Positions 35,101 through 44,408 of a stretch of DNA of 64,000 nt are shown one piece after another; within the stretch, counting starts at the first letter, position 1; each line of letters opens with the position of its first letter. The position numbers and the translations under genes are program-made. This DNA comes from Acinetobacter pullicarnis (GTDB lineage Bacteria; Pseudomonadota; Gammaproteobacteria; Pseudomonadales; Moraxellaceae): contig NZ_VCMZ01000001.1 in assembly GCF_006352475.1 (NCBI RefSeq), positions 62,001 through 126,000 on the forward strand. The letters run 5' to 3'. The notes beneath the pieces were generated by a model. It saw nothing but the letters and a program-made list of their open reading frames with translations. It was not told the origin of the DNA and made no database searches.

Positions 35101-35330
35101 ATCCGTGGAATGCGATTTTAGACGCAACCGTTCGTCGCTGTAGACCGATTATATTGACCGCTTTGGCTGCGGTATTGGCCATGATTCCCTTATCTCGCAG
35201 CATTTTCTTTGGCCCAATGGCCGTTGCGATTATGGGCGGTTTGATTATTGCGACCTTCTTAACCCTATTTTTCTTGCCAGCGTTGTATGCCGCATGGTTT
35301 AAAGTTAAGAAACAAGTCGTTAATCGTTAA
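32184..35330 (+). CDS. RND efflux pump inner-membrane permease
   Basis: A 1048-residue HAE1-like RND transporter with 12 TM segments and two periplasmic loops. TM4 carries the proton-relay pair in LALGLLVDDAIIAVEMMAIK, and the loop begins SEDPPFTFKVMVIQTYWPGA as in the TriC/VexF-like branch. TM10-11 include MLGTIALSGMIMRNSLILID. A long polar insertion (about residues 495-545, with KQPEPQPIVRHS) follows TM6. Substrates are probably drugs, detergents or biocides. There is no outer-membrane factor gene in the operon, so a TolC-like protein from elsewhere must complete the pump. Confidence 0.93.
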   Translation: MNFNLSEWALRNKGLILYFMLLLGIVGLVSYSKLSQSEDPPFTFKVMVIQTYWPGATAEEVTLQVTDRIEKQLMQTGLYDRIAAYSRPGESLVMFIAKDSLKPQQIPDVWYQVRKKIGDIKTQLPSGVQGPFFDDEFGDTFGNIYVLTGADYDYAVLKEYADRLQLQLQRVKDVNKVDLIGLQDQKIWIEISNTKATQLGIPVAAIQQALQQQHNMTPAGFFETASDRIQIRVSGQLHRVDELQKMPLLVGDRTIQLGDVAEVYRGFSEPAQPRMRFMGENGIGMAVSMRKGGDIIALGKNLEAEFSALQKSLPLGMQLKKVSDQPVAVQHSIHEFIKVLAEAVIIVLLVSFFSLGFRTGLVVAFSIPLVLAMTFAGMHLFDVGLHKISLGALILALGLLVDDAIIAVEMMAIKMEQGYSRLQAAGFMWKTTAFPMLTGTLITAAGFLPIATAASGTGEYTRSIFQVVTIALVVSWFAAVLFVPYLGDKLLPDFKPDQHSQRAPWYQRLWARLRKQPEPQPIVRHSQSDGHFDPYQSKFYQRFRMLVAWCIEHRKTVIGITAGLFVGSVLLFKLVPQQFFPPSNRTEILVDLKLEEGASLTATEQAVKKVEAFLSKQPGIDNYVAYVGTGSPRFYLPLDQQLPQASFAQFVVLASSLDDRDEIRKSLDEQIRKLLPDVRTRVTLLENGPPVGYPIQYRVSGEDLNIVRQWAQKVAKIVSENPNTANVHLDWGEPSKIISLDIDQDRARQLGVSSVDVANFLNSSILGAVINQYREKHELIDIRLRGDQAERVDVASLASLAVPTSKGNSVPLSQIATIQYKFEDGLIWHRNRLPTITVRSDVRTHLQPATVVNQMSEQMAQLRAELPSGYLLEVGGTVEESAKGQSSVNAGMPLFLAVVFTLLMIQLKSMARAFIVFLTAPLGLIGVVLFLLLFNKPFGFVAMLGTIALSGMIMRNSLILIDQIEQDIRAGHDPWNAILDATVRRCRPIILTALAAVLAMIPLSRSIFFGPMAVAIMGGLIIATFLTLFFLPALYAAWFKVKKQVVNR

Positions 35331-35342
35331 TTTTTTGCGAAT

Positions 35343-35390
35343 ATTAGGTGCGAAATATTGAAAAATTCAATATAGTAGCACCTAATCTTT
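35343..35390 (+). terminator. terminator-like double hairpin after the RND operon
   Basis: Outer arms ATTAGGTGC / GCACCTAAT enclose inner arms ATATTGAA / TTCAATAT; CTTTT follows. The nested stems make a long extended hairpin. Confidence 0.65.
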
Positions 35391-35465
35391 TAAAGAAAAT
35401 AACACTTGAGATTTCATTGCAGAAAATTAATCAAGTTAGCAGTGAATTGAGGTAAAAAAATACCC

Positions 35466-35843
35466 ATGGGGAAAAATAATTTAGAACAACATCGTCGCTA
35501 TATTGCCTTTGCATATGCATTTATGTTCCTTGCTTTATTTAGCATTGTGACGGCTGTGCTTTCGTACTGGCTCGCGCGCAAGGTGGTTCACGTCGAAAAT
35601 ACGGAAGTTTGGATACATGCTCAAGCGTTATGGGTGATGCGTAGCGTGATCATGTTCTTATTACTCGCTGCATTTGCCGCATTATGGTTTATTCCTTTAC
35701 TGTTTCAACCTTGGGATAGCTTCATCTGGGTCAAGGCTTGTACAGTTATTGGTGTGGTTTTTAGCGCCGTTGCGTGGTTATATCTTTTAAATGCTTGGCT
35801 GAAAGGCTTCAGTAAATATATTAAGAATAAAGCCGTATTCTGA
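35466..35843 (+). CDS. conserved membrane protein upstream of dnaJ
   Basis: A 125-residue protein with three probable transmembrane helices: about residues 12-36 (IAFAYAFMFLALFSIVTAVL), 56-80 (VIMFLLLAAFAALWFIPLLF) and 88-112 (VIGVVFSAVAWLYLLNAWL). No enzymatic motif is visible and I do not recognise the family. N-terminus is basic, suggesting an inside orientation. It precedes dnaJ by 92 bp, but a sigma-32-like promoter between them suggests separate control. Confidence 0.65.
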   Translation: MGKNNLEQHRRYIAFAYAFMFLALFSIVTAVLSYWLARKVVHVENTEVWIHAQALWVMRSVIMFLLLAAFAALWFIPLLFQPWDSFIWVKACTVIGVVFSAVAWLYLLNAWLKGFSKYIKNKAVF

Positions 35844-35861
35844 TTTTTTTTAAATTATCCG

Positions 35862-35890
35862 CTTGTAAAATGATGACCCTACCCCCACGT
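35862..35890 (+). promoter_or_regulatory. sigma-32-like heat-shock promoter of dnaJ
   Basis: CTTGTA (35862-35867) and CCCCCACGT (35882-35890) are 14 bp apart, close to the sigma-32 pattern CTTGAA-N13/14-CCCCATnT. Confidence 0.65.
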
Positions 35891-35935
35891 AGTTCGCAGT
35901 AAAGTAAAATCAAATTCTGTGGAGCAGCGCCAACT

Positions 35936-37051
35936 ATGGCTAAACGTGATTATTATGAGGTTTTGGGGGTCTCTAAAACCGCTGGTGATGATGAAATTAA
36001 AAAAGCCTACCGTAAGTTGGCAATGAAATATCATCCGGACCGTAACCCTGACAATCCTGAAGCCGAAGAAAAATTTAAAGAATGTGCGGAAGCATATGAA
36101 ATTTTATCCGATGCCGAAAAACGCAGCATGTATGACCGTATGGGGCACAATGCCTTTGAAGGTGGCGGCGGCGGTGGTGGTTTCCATCAAGGCGGATTTA
36201 GCGCGGAAGATATTTTCAGTCAATTTGGCGATATTTTTGGTGGCGCATTTGGTGGCGGCGGTCGTGGTCAACAACGTCAACGCCGTGGATCTGATCTACG
36301 CTATGTAATGGAATTGACGCTAGAAGAAGCGGTCAAAGGGGTTAAAAAAACCATTACCTTTACTGCACCAGCACCGTGTGAAAGCTGTGATGGTAAAGGT
36401 TCAAAAAATCCAAAAGATGTTGAAACCTGTAAAACCTGTCATGGCGCTGGACAAGTGCGTATGCAGCAAGGTTTCTTCGCTGTACAACAAACGTGTAGTA
36501 CCTGTCGTGGTCAAGGGAAAATCATTAAGAACCCTTGTCAGCCATGTCATGGTTCAGGTGTGTCTGATCGTCAGCAAACCTTAGAAGTGACCATTCCTGC
36601 AGGCGTGGACAACGGTGACCGCGTACGCTTAACCGGTAAAGGTGAAGCGATTGGTGATGGCCAGTCAGGTGATCTTTATGTTGAAGTGGTGGTGCGTGAG
36701 CATGAAATCTTCCAACGTGATGGCGCTGATTTGTATATGGATGTTCCGGTCAGCATCGCAGATGCGGCTTTAGGTAAAGAGATGGAAATCCCGACTTTAG
36801 AAGGTCGTGTCAGTCTCAAAATTCCTGAAGGAACACAAACGGGCAAACTGTTCCGTTTACGCGGTAAAGGGGTTAAGCCTGTGCGTACCAGTATGCAAGG
36901 TGATTTACTCTGCCGTATCGTGATCGAGACACCCGTAAACTTAACCACACGTCAACGTGAGTTGTTAAAAGAATTGCAAGATACCCTTGATGGCGATGAC
37001 CATAAGTCGTCACCAAAGAAAAAATCATTCTTTGATCGTTTGTTTGACTAA
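35936..37051 (+). CDS. dnaJ: chaperone DnaJ (Hsp40)
   Basis: A 371-residue type I Hsp40. Domains in order: J domain (residues 1-70, with the HPD in [12 protein letters not shown]), G/F-rich linker (about 75-115, [13 protein letters not shown]), zinc-binding region with four CxxCxGxG repeats ([32 protein letters not shown]), and two C-terminal substrate domains. It delivers unfolded clients to DnaK and stimulates its ATPase. Unusually for enteric bacteria but normal in Acinetobacter, it is not next to dnaK, which lies about 12 kb away on the other strand. Confidence 0.98.
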   Translation: MAKRDYYEVLGVSKTAGDDEIKKAYRKLAMKYHPDRNPDNPEAEEKFKECAEAYEILSDAEKRSMYDRMGHNAFEGGGGGGGFHQGGFSAEDIFSQFGDIFGGAFGGGGRGQQRQRRGSDLRYVMELTLEEAVKGVKKTITFTAPAPCESCDGKGSKNPKDVETCKTCHGAGQVRMQQGFFAVQQTCSTCRGQGKIIKNPCQPCHGSGVSDRQQTLEVTIPAGVDNGDRVRLTGKGEAIGDGQSGDLYVEVVVREHEIFQRDGADLYMDVPVSIADAALGKEMEIPTLEGRVSLKIPEGTQTGKLFRLRGKGVKPVRTSMQGDLLCRIVIETPVNLTTRQRELLKELQDTLDGDDHKSSPKKKSFFDRLFD

Positions 37052-37088
37052 TTGAATGTCTAAGCAAATTGTGATGATGTGATTTAGT

Positions 37089-37115
37089 AAAGGCCTATGC
37101 AAATAGGCCTTTTTT
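37089..37115 (+). terminator. Rho-independent terminator of dnaJ
   Basis: A 10-bp perfect stem (AAAGGCCTAT with ATAGGCCTTT, loop GCAA) followed by T residues. Confidence 0.92.
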
Positions 37116-37197
37116 ATGGCCAATGAATTTTTTGCGATGCCGCTTAGTCTGCGTACAGAGTTTTGCTATAGTAGGCGCAATTGAAAAACCAAATTAG

Positions 37198-38022
<825 letters not shown>

Positions 38023-38060
38023 GTCTAAATCTCAGTCGAAAAAAATTGCTTGGCTTTTAA

Positions 38061-38097
38061 AAACAGCGCTAAAGTTCAACTTTAGCGCTGTTTTTTT
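38061..38097 (+). terminator. Rho-independent terminator of dapB
   Basis: A 14-bp perfect stem (AAACAGCGCTAAAG with CTTTAGCGCTGTTT, loop TTCAA) followed by a T run. Confidence 0.94.
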
Positions 38098-38230
38098 ATA
38101 CCGTTTGATATATGGCTTGAATGGGATTCAAACGGATTTGTATCAGCACCAACAGCAATGCAACAGCGGCCAATGCCGCACCTGCAAAAGAGACTGCGGC
38201 ATAACTCAAAGCCTCAAGTGGTGAAACCAT
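38096..38230 (-). pseudogene. C-terminal remnant of an MFS transporter
   Basis: About 44 codons remain. The translation includes EALSYAAVSFAGAALAAVAL and LLVLIQIRLNP, which looks like the last transmembrane helix and tail of an MFS exporter. Upstream the homology-like segment stops at about 38216, where it meets the opposite-strand LysR fragment, and an in-frame TGA precedes the only nearby ATG. It is not likely to be expressed. Confidence 0.55.
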
Positions 38231-38444
38231 ACTTCAGATGTGTATCGCAGGCTTAGGCATCAGTTGCTTATCTGAGTTCCTGGTCGATCAAGACATTGCC
38301 CAACAGCGTTTGGTCACCTTATTAGATGACCAAATTGAATTTAAATATCAAGATATTCATGCTGTTTATTATCAACAAGCGTACTTGCCGAAGCGCGTGC
38401 GTTTATTTATTGAGTTTTTAGCTGAAAAGCTGTCAACTGCTTAA
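38214..38444 (+). pseudogene. C-terminal remnant of a LysR-family regulator
   Basis: The frame reads SGETILQMCIAGLGISCLSE then FLVDQDIAQQRLVTLL and ends in a RVRLFIEFLAEKL tail. This is the conserved end of the LTTR effector domain (G-x-G-I-x-C-L-S-D/E-F and R-x-F-I-x-F-L). A stop at 38202 lies shortly upstream, so HTH and most of the effector domain are missing. It meets the MFS remnant at about 38213 on the opposite strand. Confidence 0.7.
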
Positions 38445-38811
38445 TCATCTGCTCAGATGGTAAATCCAAGCGCATCACTTGAACTGGCTCCTGTTGATAT
38501 CCATCAAGTAGATTGAGCACAAAGTGATTGTCTTGTTGTTCACAGTTAAAGTGTAAGCGTGGCTGAATTGGGGTATTTAATAGCGCGTTATTGTCGCTAG
38601 TGGTGTTATAGACATAATGGCGCTGATCGGTCATTTCTACCAAGGTTGGTCGAATTGATCTGAGTTGATACTGCCCCAACTGCTGTGTTTTTAAGAAACC
38701 CTCAATTAAAGATTTGCAGACAAAATGTTGCTGCTGTGCCGCTTGATTAATTTGGGGTGGTTGGCAAGCCATGAGGAATACACTGAGTGTACCGAGATAA
38801 ACGAGCTTCAT
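38407..38811 (-). CDS. small hypothetical lipoprotein
   Basis: A 134-residue protein with a short lipoprotein signal (MKLVYLGTLSVFLMAC, lipobox LMAC). The mature part is polar and Q-rich, with two further cysteines (HFVCKSLIEGF and LHFNCEQQ) that could form a disulfide; I do not recognise the family. Its 3' end overlaps the tail of the LysR remnant in the opposite direction. It is divergent from a MocR-type regulator gene, and its start is 39-110 bp from that gene depending on the start used there. Confidence 0.7.
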   Translation of the reverse strand: MKLVYLGTLSVFLMACQPPQINQAAQQQHFVCKSLIEGFLKTQQLGQYQLRSIRPTLVEMTDQRHYVYNTTSDNNALLNTPIQPRLHFNCEQQDNHFVLNLLDGYQQEPVQVMRLDLPSEQMIKQLTAFQLKTQ

Positions 38812-38881
38812 GCTGGGCTCCTTAAATTCTTTGCATTTGGATGTCGTAGATGAGTCGCTACAATAAATCTGATATGCTCTT

Positions 38882-38919
38882 GGGTACAGATACAGTAAAA
38901 GCTAAAAAAAGGGTACAGA
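38882..38919 (+). promoter_or_regulatory. direct repeat, likely MocR autoregulatory operator
   Basis: GGGTACAGA occurs at 38882 and 38911, with a partial TACAG copy at 38891. Position just before the regulator's preferred start fits autoregulation, as MocR proteins usually bind repeated half-sites near their own promoter. Confidence 0.5.
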
Positions 38920-38921
38920 AA

Positions 38922-40355
38922 ATGGTGTTTCAGTATCAAAGCCACGCCCAGCAACTGGCGCAAAAAATTTATAGTGGCGAACTTGCAGCAGGGCAGCGCT
39001 TAAATTCACTGAGACAATTTGCCGAGCAGCAGCAAATCAGCATCAATACCGCAATGAATTGCTATGCCTTACTTGAAGCACAAGGTTTAATTCAGGCCAA
39101 GCCCAAGGCGGGTTATTTTGTCTGTGGGCGAGATCAGCGTAGTACGCAAATTTCAGTACCACAGCATCCAGACTTTAAATCGAAGCCACGACAGGTTTCC
39201 AATTTAGAGTTGCAAATGGAGATCTTCCAAGCCGCGAATGATCCGAATCGAGTGCATTTGGGTTCGATCCAGTTATCACCGCAGTTAATTCCCATTGATG
39301 CACTGCGTCGTTCAATCCAGCGTGCTCTGAAGCACAGCCATCCCGAAGATTTTTTATATAGCAATCGACAAGGGCATTTGCAATTGCGCGAGGCACTATC
39401 GGCACATTGGGCTGAAGATGGCTTTTATATTGCCAAAGAAGATATTTATATCTGCAATGGTTGCATGCCTGCATTGTCTGTTTTGATTCAAACGCTGACC
39501 CAAGTCGGTGATAGCATTATTGTTCCCACCCCGAATTACAATGGACAGTTGCAGTTACTGGCGGCGTTAAACCGTAAAATTGTCGAAATTCCAGCCGATA
39601 CAGCAGGCATAGATTTAGTCCGACTGGAACAGGCAATGCAGCATTCAGGTGCCAAGCTATGTATGTTGACTGCCAATTACCAAAATCCGTTGGGCTTTTG
39701 CTTAAGCCATGCTGACAAAGAAAAAATTGCGCAGTTAGCAGCGAAATATCAGTGCTATGTGATTGAAGATGATATCTATGCCGAATGTAGTTTTGCAGCA
39801 CAGCGACCTTTACCAATCAAGTATTGGGATGAACAGGGCTATGTGCTGTATTGCGGTTCGGTGTCTAAATCCTTATCGCCAGCCTATCGGGTGGGGTGGT
39901 TTAGTTTGCCTGCTCGATTACAACATTTAAGTGCCGCCATCATTACGCATAATGTAGCAGTCAATAGCCCGTTACAATTGGGATTGGCTGATTTCATATA
40001 TAGCAGAGCCTATCGGACCCATTTAAATCAGTTAAAACCGCGTTTAATCGAGCAGTTACAACAGTATCGGGCGGCAATTATTGAATGCTTTGATCCGGTT
40101 GAAATTCGCTTAAATCAACCCGAAGGAAGCTATGCCTTGTGGTTACAGTTGCCTGAGCAAATAGATGGTTTGGCGATGTATCGTTATGCACAGCAGCAGG
40201 GCATCAATATTGTGCCGGGCATCTTATTTGGTGAAGACAACCGCTATAACAACTGCATTCGCTTAAATGCGGGACATGAATTATCCGAAGACATTCGCCA
40301 AGCCATTCAATGCTTAGCGACATGGACCAAAGCGCAGTTAAAAGCAGAGGCTTAA
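38922..40355 (+). CDS. MocR-type regulator (GntR HTH fused to aminotransferase fold)
   Basis: A 477-residue protein with a GntR HTH at residues about 8-75 (IYSGELAAGQRLNSLRQFAE, then ISINTAMNCYALLEAQGLI) and a PLP fold-type-I domain (about 100-470). PLP contacts are visible: YICNGCMPALSVLIQTL, VPTPNYNGQL, YVIEDDIYAECSF (Asp) and YCGSVSKSLSPAYRVGWF (Lys). It belongs to a different branch from the MocR gene at 16263. The ATG at 38922 starts the HTH properly; an upstream ATG at 38850 would put the operator-like repeats inside the gene. The divergent lipoprotein gene is the nearest possible target. Confidence 0.85.
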   Translation: MVFQYQSHAQQLAQKIYSGELAAGQRLNSLRQFAEQQQISINTAMNCYALLEAQGLIQAKPKAGYFVCGRDQRSTQISVPQHPDFKSKPRQVSNLELQMEIFQAANDPNRVHLGSIQLSPQLIPIDALRRSIQRALKHSHPEDFLYSNRQGHLQLREALSAHWAEDGFYIAKEDIYICNGCMPALSVLIQTLTQVGDSIIVPTPNYNGQLQLLAALNRKIVEIPADTAGIDLVRLEQAMQHSGAKLCMLTANYQNPLGFCLSHADKEKIAQLAAKYQCYVIEDDIYAECSFAAQRPLPIKYWDEQGYVLYCGSVSKSLSPAYRVGWFSLPARLQHLSAAIITHNVAVNSPLQLGLADFIYSRAYRTHLNQLKPRLIEQLQQYRAAIIECFDPVEIRLNQPEGSYALWLQLPEQIDGLAMYRYAQQQGINIVPGILFGEDNRYNNCIRLNAGHELSEDIRQAIQCLATWTKAQLKAEA

Positions 40356-40362
40356 GTTGGTC

Positions 40363-40398
40363 GCTTAAGTCTTCATTTTTTGAAAAGAAGACTTAAGC
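40363..40398. terminator. hairpin between convergent genes
   Basis: A 12-bp perfect stem (GCTTAAGTCTTC with GAAGACTTAAGC) encloses an A/T loop. There is no terminal T run, but position between two converging stops suggests a shared transcription end. Confidence 0.65.
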
Positions 40399-40440
40399 TC
40401 AATGGGTTATCTGTTTCTCTTATTGCTATGCATCAGTCGC

Positions 40441-41472
40441 TTATTGCGCTGGATCAAAATCAGCTTTAAGCACAACGCGATAGCGGGCTTTCCCTGAATG
40501 TAGGCGTTCAATGGCTGCATTGATTTGTGACATTGGATATAACTCGATTTGCGGTGCAATCTGCTTACGCGCAGCAAATTCAAGTAGCTTACGCAGTACG
40601 ATAGGTGAACCGGTTGGTGAGCCTGTTACCGCTTTGGCACCGCCAATTAAACTGCCTGCTGGAATGGCCAATGGTTCAAGCACCAGACCCAGCATATGTA
40701 ATTGGCCTTCAGGGGCTAGGGTGTTGAGATAGGCTTTCCATTCGAGGCTGACATTGACCGTGCACAGCACTAAATCAAATTGAGCGCGTTGGGCTTTAAT
40801 CGCAGTCAGGTCTCTGCTGTTGACCACATGATCGGCCCCCATGGCTTTGAGCTCATCGGTTTTGTCTAGATTTGAGGTGAAAGCAGTGACTTCACAGCCC
40901 CAAGCCTTGAGTAATTTAATTGCCATATGGCCCAAGCCACCAATCCCAATCACAGCAACATGATGAATGGCTTGAATATTATGTTTTAATAGAGGATCGA
41001 ATACGGTCACGCCCCCACACAATAATGGTCCTGCACTTTCAGGATCCAAGTCATCGGGTAATGGAATTACCCATTGCCAAGCAGCACGAACTTTATCGGC
41101 AAAACCACCGGCATGATTGACGATCGTCGCCGTTTGCTGACTGCATAAGTTGTGTTTACCATCAATACATAAATTACAGTGTTCACAGCTTTCAGCTGTC
41201 CAGCCAAGCCCAACACGTTGACCGACTTTCAGTCCTTTGGCTGCACTGCCCAATTGGATGATGGTGCCGATGACTTCATGCCCTGCAACCAATGGAAAGA
41301 CGCTGCTACCCCAATCATTATCGATCATCGAAAGATCCGAATGACACAGTCCGCAGTATTCAACTTTCACTTCAACCTGATGGGGCTGTAATTCACCAGC
41401 ATCAAATTGATAGGGCACCAGTTTGTCACCTGCTTGCATGGCTGCATAAGCACGAATGGTTTGCTTGGTCAT
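40441..41472 (-). CDS. zinc-dependent NAD(P) alcohol dehydrogenase (CAD/YahK-like)
   Basis: A 343-residue medium-chain dehydrogenase. Catalytic zinc ligands are in [10 protein letters not shown] and VAGHEVIG; the structural zinc cysteines are in [17 protein letters not shown]. The cofactor motif is [19 protein letters not shown]. Overall it matches the cinnamyl-alcohol-dehydrogenase-type branch (YahK/AdhC), which reduces a broad range of aldehydes with NADPH. It is followed, in the direction of transcription, by a convergent MocR regulator. Physiological substrate is unclear. Confidence 0.9.
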   Translation of the reverse strand: MTKQTIRAYAAMQAGDKLVPYQFDAGELQPHQVEVKVEYCGLCHSDLSMIDNDWGSSVFPLVAGHEVIGTIIQLGSAAKGLKVGQRVGLGWTAESCEHCNLCIDGKHNLCSQQTATIVNHAGGFADKVRAAWQWVIPLPDDLDPESAGPLLCGGVTVFDPLLKHNIQAIHHVAVIGIGGLGHMAIKLLKAWGCEVTAFTSNLDKTDELKAMGADHVVNSRDLTAIKAQRAQFDLVLCTVNVSLEWKAYLNTLAPEGQLHMLGLVLEPLAIPAGSLIGGAKAVTGSPTGSPIVLRKLLEFAARKQIAPQIELYPMSQINAAIERLHSGKARYRVVLKADFDPAQ

Positions 41473-41573
41473 GGTTCAGTCCTTATGTTTTTTTTCATAT
41501 TGTTCATGCTTTGATGTTTGTCGTATCTAAATTTACTTTTCCAAATCTTATTGATGCGCTGTCGTATTTTTAC

Positions 41574-42134
41574 TTACTTGGCTTTGCTCGGGCAACTATT
41601 TTCATGGTCGTCGACCATACCAACAGCTTGCATAAAGGCATAACAAGTGGTCGGCCCTACAAATTTAAAACCGTTCTTCTTTAGGGTTTTTGACATGCTG
41701 TTGCTGATTTCGGTTTGTGCGGGTGCTTGTTTATAGTCAGGAACATCATTGTTGATGGTTTTCGCATCGACAAAAGCCCATAGCCATTGCACCATGTCGG
41801 TTCCATTATTCCGCAAGTTTTGCCATGCAATGGCATTGTCACGAATGGCTTTGAGTTTACCGATATGTCGAATCAGTCCTGCATCGAGACATTTTTCTGC
41901 CAGTTGTTCATCGGTTAGGGCTGCAATACTTGCAATGGGCTGCGCAAAAAAGTGTTGGCGGTAATTGTCCCGTTTTTTTAACACGGTAATCCAAGATAAT
42001 CCGGCTTGTTGACCTTCAAGACATAGCATTTCAAATAAATGCGCTTCGTTAAAATTTGGCTTGCCCCATTCATCATCATGATAAGCCACATAAATGGGAT
42101 CATCAGAACACCAACCACAGCGCTGTATTGTCAT
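41574..42134 (-). CDS. tag: DNA-3-methyladenine glycosylase I
   Basis: A 186-residue HhH-superfamily base-excision enzyme. The Tag signature start is RCGWCSDDPIYVAYHDDEWG (zinc Cys and the first part of the active site), then LCLEGQQAGLSWITVLKKRD, and the C-terminal KKNGFKFVGPTTCYAFMQAV with zinc ligands in VDDHENSCP. It removes 3-methyladenine from alkylated DNA. AAGGAAG lies before the ATG. Neighbours do not suggest an operon. Confidence 0.95.
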   Translation of the reverse strand: MTIQRCGWCSDDPIYVAYHDDEWGKPNFNEAHLFEMLCLEGQQAGLSWITVLKKRDNYRQHFFAQPIASIAALTDEQLAEKCLDAGLIRHIGKLKAIRDNAIAWQNLRNNGTDMVQWLWAFVDAKTINNDVPDYKQAPAQTEISNSMSKTLKKNGFKFVGPTTCYAFMQAVGMVDDHENSCPSKAK

Positions 42135-42242
42135 GCTTCACTTCCTTTATTGGCTTCTACACTGACTTATTCAATTGACGTATTTAAGTTGACGTCTTTA
42201 AATTGTATCAAGCCCGATGAGGTACTTTTAGCAGACTTTGCC

Positions 42243-42488
42243 TTAGAGCGTGAATCGTGTCCACTGCTGATTTTTGTTGTCCCAGCAAAAAAGTTCAGCT
42301 TGTTGTAGCTCTTCAAAGCTAATCCAAACATCTTTGCCATTTTTTTCTGAATAACCGGTACTTAATAACATGGCTTCGTCGGTGATTTCCATCACCCAGC
42401 CTTGATGGGTCTGGCCGTGGATTTGAATTTTTTGCTGATTTCCAGCTTCCGCAAATTCAACTAAACGATTGATCAACGCTTCAGACAT
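42243..42488 (-). CDS. small conserved hypothetical protein
   Basis: An 81-residue soluble protein, mixed alpha/beta, with the segments GWVMEITDEAMLLSTGYSEK and DVWISFEELQQAELFCWD. No known motif is recognised; it may be a small SH3- or OB-like beta-barrel by the alternating pattern, but that is speculation. A good AGGA site precedes the ATG, and codon use fits neighbours, so it is probably a real gene. Confidence 0.7.
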   Translation of the reverse strand: MSEALINRLVEFAEAGNQQKIQIHGQTHQGWVMEITDEAMLLSTGYSEKNGKDVWISFEELQQAELFCWDNKNQQWTRFTL

Positions 42489-42773
42489 GGGAGAATCCTA
42501 AATAAAATCAATGAAAAATAATGGTTTAATCAGTCAGTATAATCAGTATCTGAGCCAATTCATACGTTGTTTAAACACAGTCTAGAAAGTTCATCTTTCC
42601 TGAAATAGAGCGACCAATTCGGTCTATCTATTGGCTAAAAACGCGTCAACAGGTCTAAACAACATCAACAAGATGGGCGTATATAAGCTCAACAAGACCA
42701 ACATAAATATAGTCAGTGTTAAGTAAGTTTAGCGTACTGAAGATTTATATAGATCGGTTTTACCTAAAGAAGC

Positions 42774-43316
42774 CTAGCGTAAATAAGGGTAGGGATTGAC
42801 TGCACCGCGTCCTTTACCACCGAGATACAGCCCATAATGCAAATGTGGTGCGGTATGCAGCGCATTGCCCGTGTTGCCGACAAAGCCAATCAGGGTGCCT
42901 TTTGCTACAAAGTCACCTTCTTTCAAGCCCTTACGGTGGCCATTTAAGTGCGCATAATAATGCCATGAATTATTTGGACCCAAAATCCATATCACAGTCC
43001 CACCCAAATTATTACTTTTTAAACTAGAAACCACGCCATCGGTTGCGCTATAAACCTGCGTTCCACGTGGAGCAATAATGTCAATCCCTTCATGACTACG
43101 TCCTTGGCTTCGTGCAGCTCCCCAAGTATCACTAAGTCGTTCAGCTTTGACGTTTTGTACAGGGATTGGCAAGCGTTGCGGCAAGGGCATATTTTTCAGT
43201 TGTGCTGCTTGGTTAGCTGTGGCCGGTGAGGTGGCTTTCTTTTTGGGGGCTGTTGTACATGCACTTAGCACGATGATACAGCAACTGATCAGACAATATC
43301 GCAATGCAGCAGACAC
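42774..43316 (-). CDS. M23-family peptidoglycan metallopeptidase lipoprotein
   Basis: A 180-residue protein with a lipoprotein signal (MSAALRYCLISCCIIVLSAC). The C-terminal LytM/M23 domain has SHEGIDIIAPRGTQVYSATD (H-x3-D zinc site), GNSWHYYAHLNGH-like loop (here NNSWHYYAHL) and APHLHYGLYL (H-x-H). A short linker rather than a LysM domain precedes it. It likely cleaves peptide cross-links in cell-wall remodelling, or acts as an activator of amidases. It lies 57 bp beyond mutY on the same strand, possibly co-transcribed. Confidence 0.9.
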   Translation of the reverse strand: MSAALRYCLISCCIIVLSACTTAPKKKATSPATANQAAQLKNMPLPQRLPIPVQNVKAERLSDTWGAARSQGRSHEGIDIIAPRGTQVYSATDGVVSSLKSNNLGGTVIWILGPNNSWHYYAHLNGHRKGLKEGDFVAKGTLIGFVGNTGNALHTAPHLHYGLYLGGKGRGAVNPYPYLR

Positions 43317-43373
43317 AATTTATCCTTATGTTTAATTCGAGATATATGATGGGTGATCCAATACCCGACTATG

Positions 43374-44408
43374 TCATAACTCTATTAAGGAGATCAATTT
43401 TTTCATTGCGGTTGGCACCCCCAATGCGACAGCTTGTTGAGAACTTAACCAGGTTCCACCCAACTCAGTTTGTATAAACTCTTGTTGATCTTTATCGATA
43501 TGAAAAATATAGGCCTGTAGCTTCCAAGTGAAATGGGTAAAACTATGTGAAATTTCCACTTGAGCTTGCACAGTTTTTAAATCTAACTGCGCACATAAAT
43601 TTTGAAATTCAGCATCTTGTTCAACAATAGGTAGACACCATAGCCCGCCCCATAAACCAGTGCTCGGTCTTTGTTGCCACAACCATTCATCGTTGAATTG
43701 AACCAACAATACTTTGGCAAATCGAGTTAGAACGGTTTTTTTCGGTTTTTTATAAGGTAGTTCTTGTTCGAGACCTTGTTGGTGTGCTTTGCAGTTTTTT
43801 TGCATTGGGCAGTATAAACACAGTGGTTTTTTCGGGGTACACACTGTTGCACCCAGATCCATAATCGCCTGGGTATAGTCATGGTTGCGCTGTTCGGGAC
43901 ATAAAGATTCGGCCAATTGCCACATCTCACGCTCATGTACAGGCTTTGAAAGGTCATCTTCAATCGCAAAAAAACGGGCCAAAACCCGTTTGACATTGCC
44001 ATCCATAATCACACCGTATTGGCGTAAACCCAATGACATCAAAGCACCACCGGTCGAAGGGCCGATCCCGGGTAAAGCCACCCATTCCGCCAAGGTTTCT
44101 GGGAATTTGCCTTGTGCTGCAACGATGCCCGCTGCTTTATGCAAATTTCTAGCACGCGCATAATAACCCAGTCCTGCCCAGTAGGGGGCAACATCATCCC
44201 AGCTCGATTGACCTAGACTTTCAACAGTTGGAAAGCGTTCAATAAACCGTTCAAAATAACGCAATACAGTTTTGACTTGGGTCTGTTGCAACATAATTTC
44301 AGAGACCCAAACTTTGTAGGGGTCATCTGCAATTTGCCAAGGCAAATCATGGCGACCATGCACGTCAAACCAGCTTAAGAGTTCCGTTGAAAATGAAAAT
44401 TGTGGCAT
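43374..44408 (-). CDS. mutY: A/G-specific adenine DNA glycosylase
   Basis: A 344-residue base-excision enzyme. N-terminal LLSWFDVHGRHDLPWQ and VSEIMLQQTQVKTVLRYFER open the HhH-GPD domain (catalytic Glu in the SEIMLQQTQV segment); ALPGIGPSTGGALMSLGL and IMDGNVKRVLARFF carry the helix-hairpin-helix and catalytic Asp. The 4Fe-4S loop cysteines are in C-x6-C-x2-C-x5-C (CTPKKPLCLYCPMQKNC). The C-terminal part is NUDIX-like and recognises 8-oxoG. It removes adenine opposite 8-oxoguanine. I start at 44408, where similarity to MutY begins, instead of 44447. Confidence 0.95.
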   Translation of the reverse strand: MPQFSFSTELLSWFDVHGRHDLPWQIADDPYKVWVSEIMLQQTQVKTVLRYFERFIERFPTVESLGQSSWDDVAPYWAGLGYYARARNLHKAAGIVAAQGKFPETLAEWVALPGIGPSTGGALMSLGLRQYGVIMDGNVKRVLARFFAIEDDLSKPVHEREMWQLAESLCPEQRNHDYTQAIMDLGATVCTPKKPLCLYCPMQKNCKAHQQGLEQELPYKKPKKTVLTRFAKVLLVQFNDEWLWQQRPSTGLWGGLWCLPIVEQDAEFQNLCAQLDLKTVQAQVEISHSFTHFTWKLQAYIFHIDKDQQEFIQTELGGTWLSSQQAVALGVPTAMKKLISLIEL

